From contig CAZBUB010000022.1 in the NCBI GenBank assembly GCA_964494985.1, positions 1 to 41,744 of the forward strand: a stretch of 41,744 nt of DNA, given 5' to 3'. Under the pieces are notes generated by a model, which saw only the letters and a program-made list of their open reading frames with translations, was not told the origin of the DNA and did not search any database. Each line of letters opens with the position of its first letter. Position 1 is the stretch's first letter. Positions 1-7,297 of the stretch are shown in pieces. Source of the stretch: CAZBUB01 sp964494985 (GTDB lineage: Bacteria; Desulfobacterota; Desulfovibrionia; Desulfovibrionales; Desulfothermaceae). The translations under genes and the position numbers were made by a program.

Positions 1-420
1 GTGGAAAGCTCAAGGGTTTTGCCAGTGGGAATGTCCGTTGTCAGGGGCGGACTAGAAGAAAAGGCTAGATTTGCGCTCTTTACTGATCTGGTCTTCAGCG
101 TAATGATGAGGGGTGAAGGGTTTCCTTCCGCCAGGGTATATCTCTTGTTCGAGCATAAAAGCTCTCCGGAGACTCTGGTGGGAATGCAGATCCTGAGATA
201 CATGGCCATGCAGTAGAGGGATCTCTACGAGCAAGGCACAATCCCTGGCAGCAGGCTGCCGCCAATACTGCCCATAGTAATCTGCCAGGGCCAGGAGAGC
301 TGGAAGCCCCGGACCTCTTGCTGCTGCGAGAATACCGCACGAGAGGCTTTTGATCTGGACTACAGGGTGTTCTTTACTGTAGATGCCACCGCAACCGTAA
401 ATGTGGTCAGTTGCCCCATG
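1..420 (+). pseudogene. Rpn/YhgA-like PD-(D/E)XK nuclease remnant
   Basis: The left edge encodes part of the Rpn (recombination-promoting nuclease, formerly 'YhgA-like transposase') family. The frame starting at base 1 reads through the family motif YLLFEHKSSPETLVGMQILRYM (about bases 139-205) and then meets a TAG at 214-216. The same frame continues beyond the stop with SRLPPILPIVICQG...W, matching the conserved LPPI-PIV-YHG block. The gene therefore carries an internal nonsense codon. After about base 310 the match fades, and no family C terminus is recognisable. Intact Rpn proteins are about 300 residues, so this is a 5'-truncated, interrupted copy; the true 5' end may lie outside the window. 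Family assignment rests on two well-spaced motifs. It is probably non-functional. Confidence 0.6.
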
Positions 421-552
421 GGGACTGCCTCCAGAAATATTTTCAGCATCTCAATGATCGTATCGCTTGCGCAAGGGAGCTCATCGGAATATAGGACTCT
501 TTGATTGATTGACATTATCGCTAGTCTTCGATATCTCTACTTTTAGTATAAA

Positions 553-897
553 ATCAAGGACTGGAAAAGGGAAAAGCATGTTCCAGCGATCGAATGCCTG
601 ATCTCAATAAACGCCAATGAGGTGTTCGAGGTCAAGGTCTCCCTGGGCAAGGAGATAGAGCACCCCAACACACGGCCCATCATATCCGCTGGATCAAGGT
701 CTACATTAAGCTCGAGGGCGGCAAGTTCGCCTTCGAGGTGGGCAACTTTGAGTTAGCGGCCCACGAGGAATCCACCGAGGGCGCGCACACCAGTCTGTTG
801 TACCCCCATCACGAGCTCACCTGCTGTATGAAGGCGAATGCTCCGGGCCAGATTGTTGCCGCGGCTTATTGCAACATCCACGGTTCCTCACAGGGCA
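553..897 (+). pseudogene. Superoxide reductase (neelaredoxin/desulfoferrodoxin-type), frameshifted
   Basis: This is a decayed superoxide reductase, which reduces superoxide to peroxide at a non-heme Fe(His4Cys) centre in anaerobes. From 553 one frame reads IKDWKREKHVP, then VFEVKVSLGKEIEHPNT to 672. Only five bases follow before the next frame (from 678) continues HHIRWIKVYIKLEGGKF, VGNFE and finally YCNIHG near 868-885. Family members have HPNTTEHHIRW, six bases for TE, so a single base is missing. All iron-ligand motifs (KH, HPN, HH, CNIH) remain, showing recent decay. There is no start codon in phase: a TAG lies just upstream at 544-546. The normal stop is also lost, so the second frame runs on into the DUF423 gene. 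Confidence 0.85.
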
Positions 898-1016
898 AAG
901 CCAGTTCTCCGAAGGGGGGTTTTGCTGAAGCTCAACAGCGACTATTACGCGCTTCCTGGGAAAGCGACAACAAGGCAATGCTGCCCCTCGGGCAGCTGCT
1001 GGACAATGGGTGGAGT

Positions 1017-1388
1017 GTGCAACGGTTTTTCCTGATTTTGACAGGGCTTTTTGCGCTTTTTGGGGTGGCTCTGGGAGCCATTGGGGCACACGCGCTTGAG
1101 GAGCGTCTGCCAGAGGAGCTTCGTCAGGCTTTTGAAACGGGTGTGCGCTACCATGTCTTTCATGCCCTGGGTCTTGGGCTCATTGCGCTGACCCTGGGAC
1201 GTATCGGGTCCGAACGGCTTCTGTTCTGGGCCGGCTGCCTCATGTGCACTGGGATCGTTCTCTTTTCCGGGAGCATCTACGCCATGGCTCTGAGCGGGAG
1301 CCGCGCATTTGCTTACCTTACGCCAGTGGGCGGAGTGGTCTTCCTCCTGGCCTGGGGCCTGTTTGTCTTCGGGGTGAGCAGGAGGTGA
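1017..1388 (+). CDS. DUF423 family small membrane protein
   Basis: This is a 123-residue hydrophobic protein of the DUF423 (YgdD-like) family, of unknown function. It begins QRFFLILTGLFALFGVALGAIGAHALEERL, the family signature with the conserved GAFGAH/GAIGAH segment, followed by a VRYHVFHALGL segment. Four membrane helices are likely. The GTG at 1017 matches the family N terminus. An in-frame ATG at 978 would add 13 residues, and neither has a good ribosome binding site. The frame is open upstream to 738 only because the neighbouring superoxide reductase pseudogene has lost its stop, so a fused product is conceivable. It is followed 84 bases later by rubrerythrin in the same direction. Confidence 0.75.
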   Translation: MQRFFLILTGLFALFGVALGAIGAHALEERLPEELRQAFETGVRYHVFHALGLGLIALTLGRIGSERLLFWAGCLMCTGIVLFSGSIYAMALSGSRAFAYLTPVGGVVFLLAWGLFVFGVSRR

Positions 1389-1472
1389 CCTTCGGGAGCA
1401 AGCGCGTATGCGGCAGGTGTTTCTGCTGGAGTCGGGCGAAGCCTTTGCTTGAAACTGAGCTGGAGAGCAATT

Positions 1473-1979
1473 ATGCAGAAGAAGACGCAGGAGAACGTGT
1501 ACACCGCTTTTGTGGGTGAGGCCAAGGCCTATTTCCGGCTGCTCGCGTACGCGGACAGGGCTGATGAGGAGGGCGAAGAGCAGGCCGCTCTCCTGTTCCG
1601 TGTCATCGCGGATGCGGAGCGGGTGCACGCCACCAGGCACATGGATCTGCTCAAGGACGTGGTGGTCAAGGACACAGAGACCAATCTGATGGAGTCCTTG
1701 CAGCGAGAGACTTCCATCAGCGAGAACGAGTACCCTAATTTCTTGAGCGAGGCGCAAGAGGAGGGAGAGACCGCAGCAGCCTTCACCTTCAGTTATGCCA
1801 GGGATGTGGAGAAGAAGCACGCCAAGCTGTACGATCAGGCCATGTACCACATCATGCGCGGTGAGATCACGGCCTACCATGTCTGTCAGTTCTGCGGCTA
1901 TGTGAACGAGAAGAAGGCTCCCAAGAAATGTCCCGTGTGCGGCGCGCCTCTGGAGAAGTTCAAGAAGATTGGGGAGTGA
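1473..1979 (+). CDS. rbr: Rubrerythrin
   Basis: This is a 168-residue rubrerythrin, a cytoplasmic non-heme diiron peroxidase protecting anaerobes from hydrogen peroxide. The N-terminal ferritin-like four-helix bundle has ligands in the blocks FVGEAKAY, AERVHA (ExxH), GETAAAF and VEKKHA (ExxH). The C terminus is a rubredoxin-like FeS4 site, CQFCG and CPVCG. The ATG at 1473 follows a GGAG at 1462-1465 and gives the family N terminus; an upstream start at 1449 is not needed. It lies next to the broken superoxide reductase, so this strip was once an oxidative-defence cluster. Here the peroxidase survives while the superoxide-scavenging gene is dead. Confidence 0.93.
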   Translation: MQKKTQENVYTAFVGEAKAYFRLLAYADRADEEGEEQAALLFRVIADAERVHATRHMDLLKDVVVKDTETNLMESLQRETSISENEYPNFLSEAQEEGETAAAFTFSYARDVEKKHAKLYDQAMYHIMRGEITAYHVCQFCGYVNEKKAPKKCPVCGAPLEKFKKIGE

Positions 1980-2026
1980 TCCCGGCCCCGAGGGGAGGAC
2001 GAGATGCGCATCCCGGAGGTGTGGCG

Positions 2027-2284
2027 ATGCGACAGCTCAAGCTTCTGGAAGCGCTCAACGTTGTCATTCCCTCCCCGAAATCTGTTCGGCGCGCTGTGGA
2101 GATCCAGGAGACCTATCGCATATCCTTTTGGGATGCAGGGATTATCGTTGCAGTCGAGGAGGCGGACTGCGAGGTCATTTTTTCTGAGGATCTGAGCGCT
2201 GGGCAGTATTACGCGGGAATAGCTGTGGTGAATCCTTTGCTCGACGAGGTGGATCCTTTGACGTACGCTTCGGGCTCAGCTTGA
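2027..2284 (+). pseudogene. PIN-domain (VapC-like toxin) C-terminal fragment
   Basis: About 85 residues match the C-terminal half of PIN-domain ribonucleases (VapC toxins of toxin-antitoxin pairs). The blocks are a SFWDAGIIVAV helix with the conserved Asp, then CEVIFSEDLSAGQ and a terminal VVNPLLDE. The N-terminal half, with the first catalytic Asp ('DTNVLLY' region), is absent: the sequence before 2027 belongs to the end of rubrerythrin and a short GC-rich stretch. No antitoxin gene is next to it. It is most likely a deletion remnant without activity. The frame is open back to 1928, inside rubrerythrin, so the exact breakpoint is uncertain. Confidence 0.6.
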
Positions 2285-2287
2285 AAG

Positions 2288-2917
2288 CTAGTCAAAAAAA
2301 GCAGGGAGGCCGGGTTGCTGTAGCCATTTTTGGATATCATCCAGATGGCGCTGCGTAGTTCGAGGCACAGAAAGGCCAGGCAGGTTATGGAACTCAAAGA
2401 AATCCACAGCTGCTGTCTCCTCGCTGGGTCTGGGATGTCCTGCTGTGATTTCGCACATGAAGACTATCTTATAGGCATGGAAAAATGATAGCGGTTCGCC
2501 GCCCCTATTGGCATCATAGACTCCGACCAGCCGTTGAGGCTCCACAGTAAAGCCGCTTTCTTCCCAGACCTCCCTGGCCACCATCTGGGAAGGGGTCTCA
2601 CCTACATCTGCCCAGCCTCCGGGCAGGCACCAAAGCCCATCCCTGCGCTCCTGGACCAAGAGGATCCTAGAGTCCCTGACTAGAGCGCCTCGGACATCCA
2701 CCTTGACTGTGGCATAGCCGCTTTGGTCCTGAAATATCTTAAGGGCTTGGGAATTATCCAGGTTGGAATGCTTTTCCAAAATCTCAGCTGCTATTTCCTG
2801 CAGCCTGGAAAAGTTGCTCTCCTCGTGGGCATTTTTGCTGAAAAAAAGGCCGATCTGGCTAATGGCTTGGATCTCCCTGGCCCAACGCAGCCAGTCTGGG
2901 ATGTCTCTATCCGGCAT
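2288..2917 (-). CDS. NUDIX hydrolase, ADP-ribose pyrophosphatase-like
   Basis: This is a 209-residue NUDIX hydrolase that should cleave a nucleoside diphosphate linked to another moiety. The NUDIX box is canonical: GGWADVGETP, then REVWEESG, fitting G-x5-E-x7-REUxEExG. The first about 65 residues (PDWLRWAREIQAISQIGL...) match the N-terminal helical domain found in a NUDIX subfamily often annotated as ADP-ribose pyrophosphatase. The exact substrate cannot be told from sequence. The ATG at 2917 is chosen because AAGGAG sits seven bases upstream; a longer frame to 2965 lacks this. It converges on the PIN fragment, and no operon partner is seen. Confidence 0.88.
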   Translation of the reverse strand: MPDRDIPDWLRWAREIQAISQIGLFFSKNAHEESNFSRLQEIAAEILEKHSNLDNSQALKIFQDQSGYATVKVDVRGALVRDSRILLVQERRDGLWCLPGGWADVGETPSQMVAREVWEESGFTVEPQRLVGVYDANRGGEPLSFFHAYKIVFMCEITAGHPRPSEETAAVDFFEFHNLPGLSVPRTTQRHLDDIQKWLQQPGLPAFFD

Positions 2918-3189
2918 CCAATACTCCTTATGGGTTGCAGATGTTTTGAGGACATTTGTACCCAAGGTTCACGACTGAGACAAGTTTTCTTTGCCAAAGA
3001 CCATAAACTGCCAGGCGAAAAAAGCAGACAGATCCTCAGCTGATTTGCTTCAAAAAAACTGCCTGATGGACGCTGAGGCAGCGAGGTAGTGAATAATTCT
3101 ATGCCATTGACGGAAGCCGGAGTGTGTTGAAAAGCGCTAGTTCCGGGTGTTATCATGGTAATGAGTAAGAAAAGCTACCGTTCTTTCTC

Positions 3190-3681
3190 CTTAGCGAGCT
3201 GATTTCCAGCCTGGGATCCATAGAAATCGGGGCCACAGAGCTGAACGTAGAAGGCTTGGAGCAGCATATCCGCAGCCAGGTTGAGGCCCATGCTCTGGAT
3301 CCCGGCCAGGATAGGGATATGGCTACCTGGGTGCAGGATTACTTCGCTGACCTGGTGCATATCAGCGACCTCTTGCGCTCCCTGCGTTCCTGCAGCACCG
3401 CCTCGGAGTTGTGCAATTACGTTTTTCAGGAGCTCCAGGAGCGCTCGCCCACAGCGGTCGCGCTGACCCTGAAGCTGCTGCGCCGTAACAAGGGCCGGGA
3501 TTTGCAGGAGGTGTTCCGCACAGATCTGCGCGCCGCGGACTTTATGCTTTCCCATCCGGACTTTCTGGAAGGTGTCCGGGCCCGGGTCATCGACAAGGAT
3601 CAGCAGCCTCGATGGCAGCCTCCCAGCATTGATGATTTGGAGGGATTGACACATGGAGATGTGATGCTGGATAAGAGGTGA
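3190..3681 (+). pseudogene. 3-hydroxyisobutyryl-CoA hydrolase-like (ECH_2) 3' fragment
   Basis: The reading frame ELISSLGSIEIGATELNVEG... through HPDFLEGVRARVIDKDQQPRW matches only the C-terminal part of the ECH_2 branch of enoyl-CoA hydratases (3-hydroxyisobutyryl-CoA hydrolase-like). The HPDF-EGVRA-LIDKD-PRW block is diagnostic. The crotonase core with the oxyanion-hole residues is missing. In the same frame a TAA lies at about 3163-3165, and no ATG precedes the homologous part, so this is a 5'-deleted remnant of about 160 codons. An ATG-independent start at 3256 exists but would give an inactive fragment. It overlaps by a few bases the longest possible citrate synthase frame and runs in the same direction. 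Confidence 0.65.
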
Positions 3682-3755
3682 GCTTGAGATTATTTTCCAG
3701 AGAGCCCTGCGGCCTGGATGGGAACAAGCCAGCTGCTCAAAAAGGAATTGTGGTT

Positions 3756-4931
3756 ATGCAGACAAAAGCGAGCACAATCGATACAGGACTGCGCGGAGTA
3801 CCTGTGGCTTCCACGCGCATCAGCTACGTTGACGGAGAGCAGGGCAAACTGCTTTACCGCGGCTATCGTATCCAGGATCTGGCCGAGGGCGCAAGCTATG
3901 AAGAGGTAGTGCATCTTCTGCTCCAGGACAAGTTGCCTGACTCAGGTGAGCTGGCAGACATGAGGGACGCCATGGCCCAGGAGCGGGAAATGCCGGAGCA
4001 TGTCCTGCAGGCTCTGCGGGTGCTTTCCGGACGGTCGCGGCCCATGGATGTGCTTCAGGGGATGGTCCCACTGTTGGCCCATGGCGATGCAGATTTGGGG
4101 AATACTTCCAAGGAGGCCTCCAGGCGGATCGGCGTTCGTCTGGTTTCGCGGCTGCCCGTGCTTATCGCCAGCTGGCATCGCTGGCGGCAGGGGCTGGATC
4201 CGGTGATCCCAGATCCACAGCTGGGGCAGGCGGCCAATTTTCTTTATATGCTCAGCGGCCATAGTCCGGATCCGCAAGCGGCACAATATCTGGACACCTG
4301 CCTTGTCCTGCATGCAGAGCACTCCCTGAACGCCTCCACCTTCGCTGCCCGGGAGATTTGCTCTACCCGGGCCCATATGTACTCGGCGGTTTCCGCCGCT
4401 GTAGGATCGCTTTCCGGTGAGCTGCACGGTGGAGCCAATGCGCGGGTCATGCAGATGCTCGAGGAGATCGGATCCAAAGACAGGGTCAAGCAGTACGTGC
4501 AAAGCACCCTGGACAAGGGTGGCAAGATCATGGGCATGGGCCACGCGGTATACCGGACCATGGATCCCAGGGCCTGGATCCTGGCCAGCATTTCCAGGAG
4601 ACTTGGGGAGCGCAGCAGCAATCCGAAGTGGTATGAGCTATCTGTAGAGCTGGAGAGACAAGCTCGCGAATATTTCCGGCACAAAAAGGGCAGGGATATT
4701 TATCCCAACGTGGATTTTTACAGCGCGACTGTGTATTCCTATCTTGGAATACCTGTGGACCTTTTCACACCTTTGTTCGCGGCAGCCCGAGTGGCCGGAT
4801 GGGCGGCCCATGTAATCGAGGAGCGGCACGCTGAGGCCGCGGAAACAGCGCTTTATCGCCCCTCCTCAGAGTACGTGGGGGATTACTGCGGCTCCCAGGA
4901 GTGCGCCTTTGTGCCCCTGGAGAACCGTTAG
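3756..4931 (+). CDS. Citrate synthase (or 2-methylcitrate synthase)
   Basis: This is a 391-residue citrate synthase-fold enzyme condensing oxaloacetate with acetyl-CoA (or propionyl-CoA). Substrate-binding and catalytic blocks are present: ELHGGANARVMQML, the MGMGHAVYRTMDPRA block with the catalytic His, and YPNVDFYSATVYSYLGIP with the catalytic Asp. These are followed by TPLFAAARVAGWAAH. The length fits the short type I bacterial enzymes. Citrate and 2-methylcitrate synthases cannot be separated reliably by eye. The ATG at 3756 follows AAGGA at 3742-3746; upstream frame back to 3678 lacks homology. The neighbouring acyl-CoA remnant hints at a former acyl-CoA/propionate locus, but this is inference. 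Confidence 0.92.
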   Translation: MQTKASTIDTGLRGVPVASTRISYVDGEQGKLLYRGYRIQDLAEGASYEEVVHLLLQDKLPDSGELADMRDAMAQEREMPEHVLQALRVLSGRSRPMDVLQGMVPLLAHGDADLGNTSKEASRRIGVRLVSRLPVLIASWHRWRQGLDPVIPDPQLGQAANFLYMLSGHSPDPQAAQYLDTCLVLHAEHSLNASTFAAREICSTRAHMYSAVSAAVGSLSGELHGGANARVMQMLEEIGSKDRVKQYVQSTLDKGGKIMGMGHAVYRTMDPRAWILASISRRLGERSSNPKWYELSVELERQAREYFRHKKGRDIYPNVDFYSATVYSYLGIPVDLFTPLFAAARVAGWAAHVIEERHAEAAETALYRPSSEYVGDYCGSQECAFVPLENR

Positions 4932-4944
4932 GACCTGAAACAGC

Positions 4945-5145
4945 TTAAAGGTCGTTGTCTTGCCTGAGCTTCTGATGGGGCAGGACCCCGTAGTAGGAAG
5001 TTCTGGCCCTGCCCAGGGGGCAGCCCCGTTCGCCGAAGAGCTTCAGCTCCAGCTTCTGGATCTTGCTCCAAAAGGGCTTTCCGGATCTGGCGCCCCGGCA
5101 GACGGGGCAGAGCTTTTCACAGAAAACAGGCTTGCGCCTGGCCAT
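4945..5145 (-). CDS. Small Cys-containing protein, function unknown
   Basis: This 66-residue basic protein has Cys at 9, 13, 16 and 42 (FCEKLCPVCRGAR and RGCPLGRAR), an arrangement that could bind a metal or a cluster. I recognise no named family. The ATG at 5145 is preceded by AAGGAG with eight bases spacing, which argues for real translation. It lies 71 bases downstream of the ferredoxin gene on the same strand, so the two may be cotranscribed and could function together in electron transfer. It converges on citrate synthase, with only 13 bases between the two stops. Confidence 0.6.
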   Translation of the reverse strand: MARRKPVFCEKLCPVCRGARSGKPFWSKIQKLELKLFGERGCPLGRARTSYYGVLPHQKLRQDNDL

Positions 5146-5216
5146 CCTGGCTTCTCCTTGTTCCTGCCTAGGAGATTATTCGTTTACAGCAGACAATGCC
5201 GCGGCTTCTCTTTCAG

Positions 5217-5411
5217 CTATTCCTCGATCTTGATGGCTTCCGGGGCGCACTCCCTGGCTGCCTGACGAACCCTGTCCTCCAGGTGCTCCGGGGCCTGTTC
5301 TACAAGGGCTCGGGATATGAGCTGATCCTCGTCGTACTGGAAGACTTCGGGGCAGACCTTGTTGCAGTTCCTGTCCCCCATGCAGAGCTCATAGTCGATC
5401 CAGACCTTCAT
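5217..5411 (-). CDS. Single-cluster ferredoxin (CxxDxxC type)
   Basis: This is a 64-residue ferredoxin with one Fe-S cluster. The motif is C10-MG-D13-RN-C16-NKV-C20-P, with a last ligand C55-AP. It aligns with Desulfovibrio-type single-cluster ferredoxins, in which the second ligand position is Cys or Asp. The Asp at 13 favours a 3Fe-4S cluster or an Asp-ligated 4Fe-4S cluster (family knowledge; not provable here). C20 corresponds to the Cys that forms a disulfide in some homologues, but a partner Cys is not seen. The start has an excellent AAAGGAGG six bases upstream. A 15-base palindrome 32 bases upstream of the start may control it. Confidence 0.88.
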   Translation of the reverse strand: MKVWIDYELCMGDRNCNKVCPEVFQYDEDQLISRALVEQAPEHLEDRVRQAARECAPEAIKIEE

Positions 5412-5442
5412 GGTTGGCCTCCTTTAAAATGAGTGGTTTTGT

Positions 5443-5457
5443 TTGTGAACATCACAA
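5443..5457. promoter_or_regulatory. Palindromic operator candidate upstream of ferredoxin
   Basis: TTGTGA-ACA-TCACAA is a perfect 6-base inverted repeat with a 3-base spacer, lying 32 bases before the ferredoxin ATG. Half-sites resemble those bound by Rex and by CRP/FNR/HcpR regulators in anaerobes, but the spacer is shorter than the usual one, so the regulator is not identified. Confidence 0.4.
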
Positions 5458-5859
5458 TCTGCCATGTATTTCATGAGTCAAGTATGGTGTTAGGGTTATT
5501 GAGAGCTGCCTAGACTGCAGGTCAAAAGGCTTACCGTACTAAGGCCTGACTCTAATGATATCAGCAATGAGACGTGAAGTCACTATGTCCTGGAAATATT
5601 CTGGGCAGGCATGAATTCACGGGGCATGGCCAGGAAACGCTGGCGCGTTGCTGCTGAAACCTGAGCAAAGATATTTTGAGAACCGGTTTTCAGCAAGCAG
5701 GGATCATTGTTCTTGGGGCTATTATGCTCCTGTACACCCTGCTTAGTTTTTCCTGGCTCCAAGGTTCATCAGGCACTATGCCGAGTCCTTGGTTTCAGGC
5801 ATCCCTTGGTAATATGCGCTGCGACATGGAGACTTTTTCCAACACAAGCTTTTTTCCGG
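5458..5859. other. Non-coding stretch, ferredoxin to J-domain gene
   Basis: About 400 bases lie between the ferredoxin promoter side and the end of the J-domain gene. A 67-codon frame at 5676-5879 exists, but it has no ribosome binding site and no recognisable similarity, and it runs into the J-domain gene. I see no RNA gene or repeat here. Confidence 0.4.
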
Positions 5860-6879
5860 CTATTTGCCCAAACGGCTAAGTAGGGTTCTGTAGGCGTGGG
5901 AGAGCTGGATGAACTCCTGCTTGCTGCCGCCCTGATCCGGATGCAGCTTCTTGGCCTGCTGCCTGTAAAGCCGGGTGATCTGCCTGCGGCTCATGCCCTT
6001 GAGCTCTTTGATGGAAACCTGGAAGATCTCCGCGCTCTGTTTCAGATCAGTGGGTTCTTTTTGCCTGGAGGCCCGGGCGAAGGATTCCCGCTTGCGGGCA
6101 AAGAAGTCCTGACGCAGCCTGTGCAGGAAGTCGCCTGCAGGCAGGGAGTAGTCGAAGTACATGATTACGTAGCGTATCAGGCTGGGGTGCAGATTGTCCT
6201 GGCCACGGCTCTGCCCAAAGAAGGACTGATCCTGGTTCAGCTCGCAGATATCCTGGATAAAGCAGTTGTCCAGCTTCTGCAGATCCAGAGCCTGGGGCAT
6301 GACCCCGGCATAGATCTCTGAGAAGAACCTGCGCAGGTTCAGGAAGGAGAAGACATAGGCGCTGTACTCCCGCACAGGCAGCTTAGCCTCCTGATGCTGG
6401 AAGTAGTGCTCCATCTCGTCCCTGGACATGTACAACAGGGGCCTGTACAGCTTAAGCTGCATGGCGGGCAGCTGGCTCTGGTCCATCTCCCCTAGGCGCA
6501 GGTAGTTGATGCGGCGCTTGTCCACAATATGCAGCCGGTTCTGCAGGTAGTCCTCATCAGTGCTGTCCAGGGGAGGCAATCTCCTCTTGGCCCTGCTCCG
6601 CCAGGCAAAGCCCCTCAGAGCATGACGGATCTCGGGATGGATAAAAGGCCAGAAAAGATCCTCCAGCTCATTCAGGCTTGGTTCCAGTCCCTTGGCCTGC
6701 AGACCGTCCTCCACCTCCTGGCTGACATAGAAGCTGTTGCCGCCAGGGTATTCGATATACTCCCCAGGATCAGGGCCAAGATCCAGCAGGTCCTGGCTGA
6801 CGTAGACCCCGTCCTGGAGTACGGATTCCCGGATCATATAGTGCAGCCTGTGCTGCAGGCGGTATCTGGCCAGGTACAC
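5860..6879 (-). CDS. J-domain protein with C-terminal DnaJ module
   Basis: This 339-residue protein ends in a J domain (about residues 275-339) with the essential HPD motif in KLHPDQGGS, which stimulates DnaK-type Hsp70 ATPases. The long N-terminal part, about 270 residues rich in Tyr, Leu, Arg and acidic residues, has no domain I recognise. It lacks the Gly/Phe, zinc-finger and peptide-binding domains of classical DnaJ, so it is a type III J-protein that probably targets Hsp70 to one specific client. The start is GTG at 6879, eight bases after TAGGAG. It stands alone, with non-coding DNA on both sides. Confidence 0.8.
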   Translation of the reverse strand: MYLARYRLQHRLHYMIRESVLQDGVYVSQDLLDLGPDPGEYIEYPGGNSFYVSQEVEDGLQAKGLEPSLNELEDLFWPFIHPEIRHALRGFAWRSRAKRRLPPLDSTDEDYLQNRLHIVDKRRINYLRLGEMDQSQLPAMQLKLYRPLLYMSRDEMEHYFQHQEAKLPVREYSAYVFSFLNLRRFFSEIYAGVMPQALDLQKLDNCFIQDICELNQDQSFFGQSRGQDNLHPSLIRYVIMYFDYSLPAGDFLHRLRQDFFARKRESFARASRQKEPTDLKQSAEIFQVSIKELKGMSRRQITRLYRQQAKKLHPDQGGSKQEFIQLSHAYRTLLSRLGK

Positions 6880-7297
6880 GGCAAAAGCTCCTAAAAGGAA
6901 AGATTTATGCTATGTTAGCAGCCTTGAAGGCGGAGAACAAGAAGATTTTGGGAATTGTAGGACGCTTACGCCCATCTGTCATCCACCGTCTGTCCTTGAA
7001 TTTCCAGCATTCTTTGCCTTATGGCATTCCAGCCTTGCAGGCCATGAAGCATGGGCTATCGCTTATTTCTGTTTGACTTCCCTTGGCCACGGACTGCTAA
7101 TCGTCCAGGATTTAGCGTTTGCAAAGATGGATGCCAAAATTGTAAAAATAACTTAAATATCAAACAGTTATAGACAAATTGACGCTGATTGCAAAGAGAG
7201 GGCTCGAGAGTATTTGCTCTGTGCCCTGTGCAATTTTCTGCACCATATTCTGATTCTACTTCGGGGGTGCAGTATTTTACCTGATTTTTCATCCACC
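6880..7297. other. Non-coding stretch
   Basis: About 420 bases between two minus-strand genes. The 78-codon frame at 7056-7292 lacks a ribosome binding site and any family resemblance. It is AT-richer than its surroundings and probably holds the promoter of the J-domain gene near 6900-7000, but no clear -35/-10 pair was found. Confidence 0.35.

Noticed and set aside
945..1880. 311-codon minus-strand frame opposite DUF423 and rubrerythrin
   Set aside because: Exact antisense of two well-identified genes; low-complexity His/Leu/Gln composition typical of a shadow frame.
5676..5879. 67-codon hydrophobic frame with a possible membrane helix
   Set aside because: No ribosome binding site and it runs into the end of the J-domain gene; hydrophobicity may be chance.
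7056..7292. 78-codon minus-strand frame in the gap after the J-domain gene
   Set aside because: No Shine-Dalgarno sequence, odd composition, no family resemblance.
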